Assembly: GCF_018687635.1 (NCBI RefSeq)
Contig: NZ_CP061300.1
Coordinates: 744,001 to 808,000 of the forward strand
Origin: Polynucleobacter sp. MWH-Braz-FAM2G
Lineage (GTDB): Bacteria; Pseudomonadota; Gammaproteobacteria; Burkholderiales; Burkholderiaceae
Length of the DNA: 64,000 nt
Reading direction: 5' to 3'
Both the position numbers and the translations under genes were made by a program. Of the stretch, positions 27,002 to 35,313 are shown piece by piece. The number at the start of each line of letters is the position of its first letter. Position 1 is the stretch's first letter. The notes beneath the pieces are model-generated. The model did not search any database and had not been told where the DNA came from. It worked only from the letters and a program-made list of their open reading frames with translations.

Positions 27002-28627
27002 ATGAGTCAAATAATAGAAATCAAAGTTCCGGATATTGGTGATTACAAAGACGTTCCAGTCATTGAAGTCTTGGTAAAAGCAGGTGATACCGTTGAAAAA
27101 GAGCAATCACTGGTTGTACTTGAATCTGATAAAGCCACAATGGACGTTCCTTCCTCACACTCTGGTGTGGTGAAAGAAGTCAAAGTAAAGGTTGGCGACA
27201 ATCTCTCTGAGGGATCGGTAGTAATTACTTTAGAAGAGGGGGCGGCAACGGCAGCGCCGGTAGCTAGTTCTTCGCCAGCGCCACCTCAAGCCCAGACCCA
27301 AGCTTCTGCACCTGTGGCAGCATCTGCTGGCGGCGCTCCAATAGAAATCAAAGTTCCGGATATTGGTGATTACAAAGACGTCCCTGTCATTGAAGTCTTG
27401 GTAAAAGCAGGCGATACCGTAGAAAAAGAGCAATCACTGGTTGTGCTTGAATCTGATAAAGCCACAATGGACGTTCCTTCCTCACACTCTGGTGTGGTGA
27501 AAGAAGTCAAAGTAAAGGTTGGCGACAATCTCTCTGAGGGGTCAGTTGTTGTTATTTTGGAAGGTGGCTCTGCTGCAGTAGCAGCCCCTGCGCCCGCTAC
27601 TGCCCCTGCAACATCAGCAGCTCCAGCAATAAAAACAGTTGAGCCTCCGATTCCTAGGGCGCCAGCACCGCCTCCAATCAGCAATACACCACCTGTAGTA
27701 GATGCAGCCGTTAGCCACGCAAGTCCATCGGTGCGAAAGTTCGCGCGTGAACTGGGTGTGACGATTTCTCAAGTCAAGGGCTCTGGACCGAAGGGACGTA
27801 TTACTCAGGAAGACGTGCAAGCATTTGTGAAAGCAGCAATGAGCGGTGGCGCAGGTAGTCCTGCTGCTGCCCCTAGCGGTGGCAGCTTGGGTGGTCTAAA
27901 TCTAATTCCATGGCCAAAAGTGGATTTCACAAAGTTTGGTGAAATTGAACGTCAGCCATTAAATCGAATTAAGAAACTCACTGCCGCCAATTTAGGTCGC
28001 AACTGGGTCATGATCCCAGCGGTGACCTATCACGAAGATGCTGATATTACTGATCTAGAAGCTTTCCGCGTTCTCACCAATAAAGAGAATGAGAAGAAGG
28101 GCATCAAGATTACGATGCTTGCTTTCTTGATGAAAGCCGCAGTAGCTGCGCTGAAGAAGTATCCAGAATTTAATAGCTCCTTAGATGGCGATGATTTGAT
28201 TTTGAAGAAGTACTTCAATATTGGATTTGCTGCTGATACTCCAACTGGATTAGTGGTGCCAGTTATTAAGGATGCGGATAAGAAGGGCATCTTCGAGTTG
28301 GCAAAAGAAACATCTGAACTCGCGGCTCTTGCGCGTGATGGCAAATTAAAGCCCGATCAAATGCAAGGTGCTAGCTTTACGATTTCTTCATTAGGTGGCA
28401 TCGGTGGAACATATTTTTCACCAATCGTGAATGCGCCTGAAGTTGCGATTTTGGGCGTAAGCAAGGCTGCCATGAAACCTGTTTGGGACGGCAAACAATT
28501 CGCGCCTCGCTTGATTTGTCCACTATCCCTCTCTGCGGATCATCGTGTGATTGATGGTGCCTTGGCGACACGATTCAACGTGTATATTGCTCAGCTTTTA
28601 GCCGACTTCCGTCGCGCTAGTCTGTAA
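27002..28627 (+). CDS. aceF: Dihydrolipoamide acetyltransferase (pyruvate dehydrogenase E2) with two lipoyl domains
   Basis: Core of the pyruvate dehydrogenase complex. Domain order: lipoyl domain 1 (residues about 4-80, lysine in the ESDKATMDVP loop), an Ala/Pro linker, lipoyl domain 2 (about 113-190) with the same protein sequence, a second Ala/Pro linker, the E3-binding domain (SPSVRKFARELGV to GRITQEDVQAFV, about 240-275) and the catalytic domain ending with His514 and Asp518 in DHRVIDG. E. coli has three lipoyl domains; two is common in betaproteobacteria. The two lipoyl domains are almost identical at the DNA level, which points to recent duplication or gene conversion. It starts 15 bp after aceE. 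Confidence 0.97.
   Translation: MSQIIEIKVPDIGDYKDVPVIEVLVKAGDTVEKEQSLVVLESDKATMDVPSSHSGVVKEVKVKVGDNLSEGSVVITLEEGAATAAPVASSSPAPPQAQTQASAPVAASAGGAPIEIKVPDIGDYKDVPVIEVLVKAGDTVEKEQSLVVLESDKATMDVPSSHSGVVKEVKVKVGDNLSEGSVVVILEGGSAAVAAPAPATAPATSAAPAIKTVEPPIPRAPAPPPISNTPPVVDAAVSHASPSVRKFARELGVTISQVKGSGPKGRITQEDVQAFVKAAMSGGAGSPAAAPSGGSLGGLNLIPWPKVDFTKFGEIERQPLNRIKKLTAANLGRNWVMIPAVTYHEDADITDLEAFRVLTNKENEKKGIKITMLAFLMKAAVAALKKYPEFNSSLDGDDLILKKYFNIGFAADTPTGLVVPVIKDADKKGIFELAKETSELAALARDGKLKPDQMQGASFTISSLGGIGGTYFSPIVNAPEVAILGVSKAAMKPVWDGKQFAPRLICPLSLSADHRVIDGALATRFNVYIAQLLADFRRASL
27014..27213 (+). repeat. Direct repeat copy 1: lipoyl domain 1 of aceF
   Basis: A 200-bp stretch that recurs at 27341-27540. 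By eye only about five bases differ, all silent, so the two encoded lipoyl domains are the same over some 66 residues. Confidence 0.9.
27341..27540 (+). repeat. Direct repeat copy 2: lipoyl domain 2 of aceF
   Basis: Second copy of the 200-bp lipoyl repeat, offset by 327 bp, that is 109 codons. The linker between the copies shows no such likeness to the linker after copy 2. Confidence 0.9.
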
Positions 28628-28636
28628 GGGGGGTCT

Positions 28637-30424
28637 ATGGCTAAGCAAACGATCCTCGTGCCAGATATTGGCGACTACTCTGATGTGCCAGTGATAGAAG
28701 TGCTGGTCAAAGTTGGCGATGTAATTGAAAAAGAGCAGCCTTTGTTGGTGCTTGAATCCGATAAAGCAACTATGGAGGTGCCTGCAGATGCTGCTGGTAC
28801 GGTGACCAATATTGCTATCAAGTTGGGCGATAAAGTGAGTAAAGGCTCTTTGATTCTGGAGATTGAAGCAAGTGCTTCTGCGCCAGCCGCAAAGCCTGCT
28901 GCCACTGCTGCACCAGTGGCTGCAGCTCCAACAACCCCCGCTAAGTCATCTCCTGCTCCAGTAGTGGGGCAGTACAGCGGTAAGGTGGATCATGAGTGCG
29001 AGATGTTGGTGTTAGGTGCTGGACCTGGTGGATATAGCGCAGCTTTTCGCAGTGCAGATTTGGGAATGAATACCGTTTTAGTGGAACGCTATCCAACCTT
29101 AGGTGGCGTTTGCTTAAACGTAGGTTGTATTCCATCAAAGGCGCTTCTGCACACAACTGCAGTTATGGATGAAGTCAAAACGATGGCTAAGCATGGCATC
29201 ACTTTTGGCGAACCTAAGATTGAGATTGATCAGCTGCGAGGTTATAAAGAATCAGTAATCGCCAAATTAACAGGTGGTCTCGCTGGTATGGCCAAAGCGC
29301 GCAAAGTGAAAGTGGTGCGCGGTCTTGGTAAGTTCTTGGATGCGAACCATGTCGAAGTTGAACTCACTAACGGCGCAGGACAGGATCTGACTGGTCAAAA
29401 AGAAGTGGTACGTTTTCAGAAGGCCATTATTGCTGCAGGTAGTCAGCCAGTGAAGTTGCCATTCTTGCCAGAAGATCCACGAATTGTGGATAGCACAGGA
29501 GCGTTATTGCTCAAGAGTATTCCAAAGCGCATGTTAGTGATTGGTGGCGGCATTATTGGTTTGGAGATGGCTACTGTTTACAGCACACTTGGATCAAGAA
29601 TTGATATCGCTGAAATGATGGATGGCCTGATGGCTGGTGCTGATCGTGACTTAGAGAAAGTCTGGGAGAAGTTCAATGCCGGACGTTTTGAAAAAGTGAT
29701 GCTCAAGACTCGAGCTGCCAAGGCAGAAGTAAAGCCAGATGGTATTCAAGTGACCTTTGAAGGTGAGAATGCACCTGCTGAGCCGCAGACTTATGATTTG
29801 GTATTGGTGGCGGTAGGCCGCACTCCCAATGGCAAGAAGATAGATGCAGATAAGGCGGGTGTGCAGGTCGATGAGCGCGGCTTCATTCCAGTTGATAAGC
29901 AAATGCGCACTAATGTTCCTAATATTTTTGCCATTGGCGATTTGGTGGGGCAACCGATGTTAGCGCACAAAGCGGTTCATGAAGGTCATGTGGCTGCTGA
30001 AGCCGCTGCTGGTGAGAAATCCTACTTCGATGCGAAACAAATTCCTTCCGTTGCCTATACTGACCCAGAGGTAGCGTGGGCTGGTTTGACTGAAGAGCAG
30101 TGCAAAGCTCAAGGAATCGCATATGAAAAAGGCCTATTCCCATGGGCAGCTAGTGGGCGTGCAATTGCTAATGGTCGTGATGAAGGTTTTACAAAACTGA
30201 TTTTTGATGCAACTACCCACCGCATTATCGGTGGCGGTATTGTAGGTACTCATGCCGGTGATTTAATTGGTGAAGTGTGCCTTGCAATTGAAATGGGTGC
30301 TGATGCAGTAGATATCGGTAAAACGATTCATCCTCATCCAACACTTGGTGAGTCGGTTGGACTAGCAGCGGAAGCGGCACATGGCCACTGCACTGATTTA
30401 CCACCAGTGAAGAAAAAATCATAA
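28637..30424 (+). CDS. lpdA: Dihydrolipoamide dehydrogenase (E3) with an N-terminal lipoyl domain
   Basis: FAD enzyme that reoxidises the dihydrolipoyl groups of E2 with NAD. Residues 1-75 form a lipoyl domain (ILVPDIGDYSDVPVIEV and the lysine loop ESDKATMEVP) much like those of AceF. An Ala/Pro linker follows, then the E3 body: FAD loop LGAGPGGYSAAF, redox pair Cys159/Cys164 in GGVCLNVGCIPSK, NAD loop IGGGIIGLEMA, and the active-site His in HPHPTLGES. The fused form of 595 residues is known from Neisseria and Ralstonia-type complexes. It lies 9 bp after aceF and ends the operon at a strong terminator. Confidence 0.97.
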   Translation: MAKQTILVPDIGDYSDVPVIEVLVKVGDVIEKEQPLLVLESDKATMEVPADAAGTVTNIAIKLGDKVSKGSLILEIEASASAPAAKPAATAAPVAAAPTTPAKSSPAPVVGQYSGKVDHECEMLVLGAGPGGYSAAFRSADLGMNTVLVERYPTLGGVCLNVGCIPSKALLHTTAVMDEVKTMAKHGITFGEPKIEIDQLRGYKESVIAKLTGGLAGMAKARKVKVVRGLGKFLDANHVEVELTNGAGQDLTGQKEVVRFQKAIIAAGSQPVKLPFLPEDPRIVDSTGALLLKSIPKRMLVIGGGIIGLEMATVYSTLGSRIDIAEMMDGLMAGADRDLEKVWEKFNAGRFEKVMLKTRAAKAEVKPDGIQVTFEGENAPAEPQTYDLVLVAVGRTPNGKKIDADKAGVQVDERGFIPVDKQMRTNVPNIFAIGDLVGQPMLAHKAVHEGHVAAEAAAGEKSYFDAKQIPSVAYTDPEVAWAGLTEEQCKAQGIAYEKGLFPWAASGRAIANGRDEGFTKLIFDATTHRIIGGGIVGTHAGDLIGEVCLAIEMGADAVDIGKTIHPHPTLGESVGLAAEAAHGHCTDLPPVKKKS

Positions 30425-30490
30425 AGAGGGAAGAGAGTAGAGATGCTCTCTGAAATTGGAGTGAAAAGTAAGCGTAAAGAGTAATTAAAA

Positions 30491-30514
30491 AGCCCCGATA
30501 ATTCGGGGCTTTTT
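30491..30514. terminator. Bidirectional intrinsic terminator between lpdA and the phasin gene
   Basis: AGCCCCGA-TAAT-TCGGGGCT is a perfect 8-bp stem with four bases in the loop, preceded by AAAA and followed by TTTT. It serves the convergent lpdA and phasin transcripts from both sides. Confidence 0.9.
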
Positions 30515-30550
30515 ATTAAGAAGAGCGCGAATGAAATCTAATGCTTCGAA

Positions 30551-31105
30551 TTACTTCTTCTTCGTGGTTTTAGCGACAGTATCAGCAGTCTTTAAAACAG
30601 TTTCAGTTGCGCTATTGAGATTGTTTTGTGCAACTTCAACTGCATGCTTAACTGCTTTTTGACTGGTTTCAAATACATTGTTAGCAGAAGCGATTGCTTG
30701 TTTCATCGCTTGTACTGCAGCGTCAGATCCTGCGGGCGCATTCTTAGTCCACTCTTCAACCAATGAATTGATTTTCTTTTGACCAGCCTGAAATTCTTTT
30801 TCAGCTGATTTAGTAAAGTTATTTTGAGTCTCATGCGCCAACTCATAAAGATGACGGCTGTAAGCCATAATCTTTTCTGCCATCGGCTGAACAGTTTCAG
30901 CTTGGTGGGCGAGCAATTGCTGAATATCCTTCACTTCTAGGGCTTTTTTGGCGCTGTTCATGCTGTCACTTAAGCTTTGCTTAGCAATGTGCATATTGAG
31001 CTCAACCAATTTTTCAATGCTTTGTAACGCTTGATTAGTTAAACCACTCAAGGTCTCTAGGTTTGCTTTTTGTGCTGCTGCGAGTTGTTCAGGAGTTAAG
31101 TTCAT
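30551..31105 (-). CDS. phaP: Phasin family protein (polyhydroxyalkanoate granule-associated)
   Basis: Coats the surface of polyhydroxyalkanoate granules. The product has the phasin pattern MNLTPEQLAAAQKANLETLSGLTNQALQSIEKLVELN at its N-terminus, followed by long amphipathic helices with few aromatic residues and a Lys/Thr-rich tail ending in TKKK. No signal peptide. The frame extends upstream to 31144, but ATG 31105, with AGAG in GGAAAGAGATTGAA before it, gives the family start. Its promoter region holds a TATAAT box and a 16-bp inverted repeat, a likely PhaR-type operator. The nearby PHA genes phaC, phaA and phaB are not in the window. Confidence 0.9.
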   Translation of the reverse strand: MNLTPEQLAAAQKANLETLSGLTNQALQSIEKLVELNMHIAKQSLSDSMNSAKKALEVKDIQQLLAHQAETVQPMAEKIMAYSRHLYELAHETQNNFTKSAEKEFQAGQKKINSLVEEWTKNAPAGSDAAVQAMKQAIASANNVFETSQKAVKHAVEVAQNNLNSATETVLKTADTVAKTTKKK

Positions 31106-31177
31106 TTCAATCTCTTTCCGTTTAGTTTGTCTCGAGTCTGTCATTGGGCATACGTCTAATGTACTACCTTTAGCTTG

Positions 31178-31205
31178 ATTATAGAGTAATTATGTTGCGT
31201 TGCAA
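31178..31205 (-). promoter_or_regulatory. Predicted sigma-70 promoter of the phasin gene
   Basis: Read on the minus strand: TTGCAA (31205-31200), a 16-bp spacer and a perfect TATAAT (31183-31178), about 70 bp upstream of the phasin start codon. The -35 box and the spacer lie inside the large inverted repeat, so a bound protein would block RNA polymerase. Confidence 0.65.
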
Positions 31206-31217
31206 CATAATTACTCT
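31183..31217. promoter_or_regulatory. 16-bp perfect inverted repeat, candidate operator of phasin and EamA genes
   Basis: AGAGTAATTATGTTGC and GCAACATAATTACTCT are exact inverted copies around a GTT centre. The core TGTTGC-GTT-GCAACA is TGC-rich, as described for sites of the PHA regulator PhaR. It lies in the divergent gap and overlaps the phasin -35 box. There is no T run, so it is not a terminator. Confidence 0.75.
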
Positions 31218-31302
31218 GGTTTCAAGAAACTGGGAGTTCTTTAAAAAGAGCCTAAAATCAGACGTTAAGTTAAAAAATCTCAAGAATTTCAGTAAGTTAC
31301 CA

Positions 31303-32190
31303 ATGAAGTTAACGCTTGATAAAGCAATCGCGCCCATTTTTGTCCTTATTTGGAGTACAGGTTTTGTGATCGCTCGTTTGGCAATGCCCTATGTAGAGCC
31401 AGCCACCTTCTTATTTTGGCGTTTTTCAGGTGTTTTAGTAGCAATGACAGCCCTAAGTCTAGTGTGGAAGATCACTTGGCCTAGCTGGTCTCAAATCAAG
31501 CATATCGCCATTGCAGGGATGATGCTCCAGTTTGGCTACTTACTGGGAGTTTGGTTTGCCGTTAGGTTGGGGATGGGAGCTGGCTTGGCAGCCATCATCG
31601 TGGGATTACAGCCGATCGTGACTGCTTGGTTTGCTGCTTGGATTTCTGAAAAGGTGACGACACGTCAGTGGATTGGGTTGGGGTTTGGATTTGCAGGGGT
31701 TGCCTTGGTAGTAGCTGAAAAGATTGGCTTTGACCATATTCCTGTCGTCAGTTACGTTTTGGCGTTTATTGCGCTACTTTCAATTACGTTTGGCACGCTC
31801 TATCAAAAGAAATACTGTCCTGTATTTGATTTAAGAGCTGGTTCCTCTATTCAATTTGGCGTTTCCTCAGTGCTCTGTTTTATTTGCATGTATCTATTTG
31901 AGTCGGGTGAAATGGTTTGGAATGCTTCAGTAGTTGGCGCATTGCTATGGGCGATCTTTCCATTATCAATTGGATCAATCAGCTTGTTATTTATGATGAT
32001 TCGTAAGGGAGCTGCTACTAAAGTGACGAGCTTGCTCTATTTAACACCACCAACGACCGCTTTAATGGCTTGGTTGCTGTTTGATGAGCCATTCACGCTC
32101 CTAATGGCGATTGGTCTCTGTTTGACGATGACTGGTGTGATTTTGGTAAATGCGCGTCAAACGAATACGGTTCCAACAATTGCAGAGTAG
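31303..32190 (+). CDS. EamA/DMT family transporter
   Basis: An inner-membrane protein of about 295 residues with some ten hydrophobic helices in two EamA repeats: the first from APIFVLIWSTGFVIARLAMPYVEPATFLFWRF, the second from AGSSIQFGVSSVLCFICMY to the end, with MTGVILVNARQ as the last helix. Family members export amino acids, nucleosides or other small metabolites; the substrate cannot be told. The open frame begins at 31192 within the inverted repeat, but ATG 31303 (MKLTLDKAIAPIFV) starts right before the first helix and is much more likely. Divergent from the phasin gene. Confidence 0.85.
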   Translation: MKLTLDKAIAPIFVLIWSTGFVIARLAMPYVEPATFLFWRFSGVLVAMTALSLVWKITWPSWSQIKHIAIAGMMLQFGYLLGVWFAVRLGMGAGLAAIIVGLQPIVTAWFAAWISEKVTTRQWIGLGFGFAGVALVVAEKIGFDHIPVVSYVLAFIALLSITFGTLYQKKYCPVFDLRAGSSIQFGVSSVLCFICMYLFESGEMVWNASVVGALLWAIFPLSIGSISLLFMMIRKGAATKVTSLLYLTPPTTALMAWLLFDEPFTLLMAIGLCLTMTGVILVNARQTNTVPTIAE

Positions 32191-32312
32191 TTGAGCGTTT
32201 TAGTGGCGTTAATTTAGCGGGATGGATTTTCATGCTGGTGCGAATAAATCGCTGATGCTTCTGGAAATTAATTATCATTCCGTATGTTGAATGTTTTGGA
32301 AGGTTTTCTGGG

Positions 32313-33329
32313 ATGCGTTTGAATCGAATTTGGCTTTCTGCCTTGGTATTATTTTTTGCTGTTGGCGTCTCTGTGAATACATCCGCTATCGCTGCCAGCA
32401 AAGATAAGCAGACAGCCAAATCTCCTGCCAAAGTAGTTGCCAAAACAAATTCTAAGGCAGCCAAGAAACCCAAATCCGTACGCGTGACTGTAACGCGCTC
32501 AACTGAACCTGTTGTGCCTACAAGACCATCTCTTGCTACTGCATTGGGTTTGCGTGGTCAGCACGATGAACTCAGTTTGAAATCCAGCGTGGCGATGGTC
32601 GTCAATCAAGATACCAAAGAAGTGTATTTTGAAAAGAATCCTTCTGTCAGTTTGCCAATCGCTTCTATTACCAAGCTCATGACTGCCATGGTCTTATTGG
32701 ACTCTAAATTGCCTCTTGATGAAGCTATTGTGATTAATTCTGACGATGCGCACATTTATCGGCATTCTCGATTGGCTGAGGGTACCGTACTTACTAGAGA
32801 AGAGGCTTTGTTATTAGCGCTGATGTCCTCTGAGAATCGTGCTGCATATACCCTTGGAAGAAACTACCCAGGTGGAATCCCGGCGTTTGTGGATGCAATG
32901 AATCGCAAGGCAAAAGAGCTTGGCATGGACCACTCTCATTTTGCCGATCCTACTGGTTTGATGAGTGAAAACGTGGCTAGCGCTGAAGATTTGACTCGTA
33001 TGTTAAACGCAGCGTATCAATACAAAATGATTCGTGAGTTTTCTACCTGGCCAGACTTAACTATGGTGATTGCCAATCGTCCACAAAAGTTCCTCAATAC
33101 CAACCGCTTAGTGCGCTCTGGTGATATGAATATCGGCCTGCAAAAAACTGGCTATATTAATGCCGCTGGTAAATGTCTGGTGATGCAAGCACGAGTTAAT
33201 AACACACCATTGCTATTGGTCTTCCTCGATTCAGTGGGAACGCAATCCCGTTTTGCGGATGCTGTACGTGTGCGCGATTGGTATGAGCGTATGCCTTCTG
33301 GAGCACAGCCAATACGTCGCTTAATGTGA
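32313..33329 (+). CDS. pbpG: D-alanyl-D-alanine endopeptidase (PBP7-like, S11 family)
   Basis: Periplasmic low-molecular-weight penicillin-binding protein acting on peptidoglycan cross-links. N-terminal signal peptide (LNRIWLSALVLFFAVGVSVNTSAIAA), a Lys/Ala-rich linker of about 60 residues, then the catalytic domain with Ser118-Ile-Thr-Lys121, Ser173-Glu-Asn175 and Lys278-Thr-Gly280. There is no C-terminal amphipathic anchor like that of PBP5. The extended basic linker before the catalytic domain (KSPAKVVAKTNSKAAKKPK) is longer than in E. coli PBP7 and may bind the wall or membrane. The gene stands alone on the + strand and converges with the IclR regulator gene. Confidence 0.9.
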   Translation: MRLNRIWLSALVLFFAVGVSVNTSAIAASKDKQTAKSPAKVVAKTNSKAAKKPKSVRVTVTRSTEPVVPTRPSLATALGLRGQHDELSLKSSVAMVVNQDTKEVYFEKNPSVSLPIASITKLMTAMVLLDSKLPLDEAIVINSDDAHIYRHSRLAEGTVLTREEALLLALMSSENRAAYTLGRNYPGGIPAFVDAMNRKAKELGMDHSHFADPTGLMSENVASAEDLTRMLNAAYQYKMIREFSTWPDLTMVIANRPQKFLNTNRLVRSGDMNIGLQKTGYINAAGKCLVMQARVNNTPLLLVFLDSVGTQSRFADAVRVRDWYERMPSGAQPIRRLM

Positions 33330-33344
33330 GTTAGCCGTTTGGAG

Positions 33345-34169
33345 TTAAGCGAGTGTGCTTGGCTCTGAAGACTTGGGTTTAAAGCCCATCCCTTTGGAGA
33401 TCTGCAGGGCAGTTTCTTGAAGGGCGCGTAGCCAGTCTGCCTGAATGCGATCGGTTGGGGCGCTCAAAGAAAGACCTGCAACTAACTTTCCTGTGTCATC
33501 CAAGATGGCGGCAGCAAGGCAACTAACACCAAGTTCTAGCTCTTCGTCATCGCGCGCGCTTCCCACTTTGCGAACTTGATTGAGTTCGGCTTCTAGCTTT
33601 CCTAAATCGGTAATACTATTGCGAGTATGTCCAGATAAACCAGTGCGTGTTACATAAGCGCGCACTTGGCTTGGATCATCACTTGCCAAGAAAAGCTTAC
33701 CAACTGAGGTGAGATGTAAAGGCGCACGACCACCGATAGCGCGCACAACCTGCATGCCGGAACGTTCGCTATACGCACGATCTACATAGACAATTTCATC
33801 ACCCTGACGAACCGAGAGGTTTACTGTTTCACCAGTTAATTTATGCAGAGTGCGCATAGGTAGTTGAGCGGCTTCACGCACAGATAAGCGCGCTTTTACG
33901 AGATTACCAAGTTCTAACAGTTTTAAGCCAAGACGATAAGTGCCGCCATCACCACGTTCAACGAGTCTGCAGGCAACCATGTCATTCAAAATGCGATGAG
34001 CGGTAGAAGGGTGAAGTCCAGTCATTTCTGCTAGATTTTTGAGGCTACTGGATTCTTCTTGATCTGCGAGTGCGTCTAGCAAATTCATCATCCGATCGAC
34101 TACCTGAATGGCTGTTTTGCCAACCTCGCCTGCGGATTTGGGTGTCTTGATAGCTTTGTCGGTGCTCAT
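33345..34169 (-). CDS. IclR family transcriptional regulator
   Basis: N-terminal winged helix-turn-helix (about residues 20-85: DRMMNLLDALADQEESSSLKNLAEMTGLHPSTAHRILNDMVACRLVERGDGGTYRLG, quoted in parts) and a C-terminal effector domain (VNLSVRQGDEIVYVDRAYS, LHLTSVGKLFLA, ELGVSCLAAAILDDTGKLVAGLSLSAP). The effector is not known, and no clear catabolic operon lies next to it. ATG 34169 has GGA a few bases upstream; ATG 34178 is equally open. A set of GATTTC half-sites lies in front of the gene, which suggests autoregulation. pyrD lies upstream on the same strand. Confidence 0.9.
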   Translation of the reverse strand: MSTDKAIKTPKSAGEVGKTAIQVVDRMMNLLDALADQEESSSLKNLAEMTGLHPSTAHRILNDMVACRLVERGDGGTYRLGLKLLELGNLVKARLSVREAAQLPMRTLHKLTGETVNLSVRQGDEIVYVDRAYSERSGMQVVRAIGGRAPLHLTSVGKLFLASDDPSQVRAYVTRTGLSGHTRNSITDLGKLEAELNQVRKVGSARDDEELELGVSCLAAAILDDTGKLVAGLSLSAPTDRIQADWLRALQETALQISKGMGFKPKSSEPSTLA

Positions 34170-34184
34170 GAGTTCCATTGTAGC

Positions 34185-34230
34185 GATTTCATGAGGAATT
34201 GCATATTATGAAATCTGATTTTACGAAATC
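34185..34230. promoter_or_regulatory. Cluster of GATTTC/GAAATC inverted half-sites upstream of the IclR gene
   Basis: GATTTCAT (34185-34192) and ATGAAATC (34208-34215) are perfect inverted arms 15 bp apart. AAATC-T-GATTT (34211-34221) and GATTT-TACG-AAATC (34217-34230) follow and share arms. Such alternating arms in front of an IclR-family gene fit an autoregulatory operator. Confidence 0.5.
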
Positions 34231-34275
34231 CGCAACAAAACAGAATCACCAGCCTCTCAAAAAGCGAATTTAGGC

Positions 34276-35304
34276 TTATCTAAGGGCGCGGGCGCATTCA
34301 TTTATAAGCTCAGGACCACGGTAAATTAAGCCGCTATAAAGTTGCACTAAGCTAGCGCCGTCCATAATCTTTTCTCTAGCATCATTGCCCGTCAGAATGC
34401 CTCCCACACCAATGATGGGTAACTGATCTCCTACTCTGGCTTTTAGGGCCTTAATCACTCTATTAGAAGCCTCTCGAACGGGAGCGCCCGATAAACCCCC
34501 AGCTTCATTGGCATGCTCCATGCCTTGAACCGCTTCTCGAGAGACGGTGGTATTGGTTGCTATAACAGCGTCAATACCAAACTCAAGCATGAGATCTGCA
34601 ATCAAATGAATATCGTCATGATCTAGGTCTGGCGCAATTTTCAGAAAGAGTGGCTTACGCACACCATGACGATCGGATAATGATTTTCTTTCTTCGTCTA
34701 AGCTACCAAGTAATTCACGGAGCATTTCTTCCCCATGCAAGTCACGGAGATTTTTAGTGTTCGGCGATGAAATATTAACGGTGATGTAGCTCGCAATTTC
34801 ATAGACCGCTTCCATCGCGAAGATGTAATCTTTAGAGGCTTCCTCAATAGGGGTGCTGGCATTTTTTCCAATATTTAAACCAAGCACACCGCCACTTTGC
34901 CAAAATTGTGATTGACGAACTCTCTTTACACAGGCTTCAACACCATCATTGTTAAAGCCCATACGATTGATCAGAGCTTGTGCCTGAGGGAGACGAAACA
35001 TGCGAGGTTTTGGATTGCCAGGCTGAGGGCGAGGTGTAACAGTGCCAATTTCTAAAAAGCCAAAACCCAAAGCAGCAAGCGCATCGATGTGTTTGCCATC
35101 TTTATCTAATCCAGCAGCTAGACCAACAGGATTTGGAAACTCAATTCCACAAAGTGTTTGTGGATCTTGAATGGGTTTGCTAACCATGCGCTCCAGCAAT
35201 CCCCAGCGCTGGGCGCGATCTAAATTAGTGAGGGTGAGGTGATGCGCTTTTTCTGGGTCTATACAAAAGAGCCAAGGGCGTAAAAGGGAGTAGCTATCGA
35301 TCAT
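34276..35304 (-). CDS. pyrD: Dihydroorotate dehydrogenase (quinone), class 2
   Basis: Oxidises dihydroorotate to orotate with membrane quinone in pyrimidine synthesis. The 342 residues have the class 2 layout: an N-terminal helical membrane-contact part ([18 protein letters not shown]), FMN-binding [43 protein letters not shown], the substrate loop [23 protein letters not shown] with the catalytic Ser, and [33 protein letters not shown] near the C-terminus. It lies 9 bp downstream of bpt on the minus strand, likely in one transcript with aat and bpt. Confidence 0.97.
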   Translation of the reverse strand: MIDSYSLLRPWLFCIDPEKAHHLTLTNLDRAQRWGLLERMVSKPIQDPQTLCGIEFPNPVGLAAGLDKDGKHIDALAALGFGFLEIGTVTPRPQPGNPKPRMFRLPQAQALINRMGFNNDGVEACVKRVRQSQFWQSGGVLGLNIGKNASTPIEEASKDYIFAMEAVYEIASYITVNISSPNTKNLRDLHGEEMLRELLGSLDEERKSLSDRHGVRKPLFLKIAPDLDHDDIHLIADLMLEFGIDAVIATNTTVSREAVQGMEHANEAGGLSGAPVREASNRVIKALKARVGDQLPIIGVGGILTGNDAREKIMDGASLVQLYSGLIYRGPELINECARALR

Positions 35305-35313
35305 AGATAGACA

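Noticed and set aside
27230..27820. Several open frames on the minus strand inside aceF
   Set aside because: They are mirror frames of the Ala/Pro-rich linkers and lipoyl repeats; the two similar ones arise because the DNA itself is repeated.
31183..31217. Inverted repeat as a terminator for the EamA or phasin region
   Set aside because: There is no T run after either arm, the repeat lies in a divergent promoter region, and a TATAAT box overlaps its end; an operator is the better reading.
31192..31302. Extended N-terminus of the EamA transporter
   Set aside because: The 37 added residues are charged, begin inside the inverted repeat and precede the natural first membrane helix; ATG 31303 fits the family.
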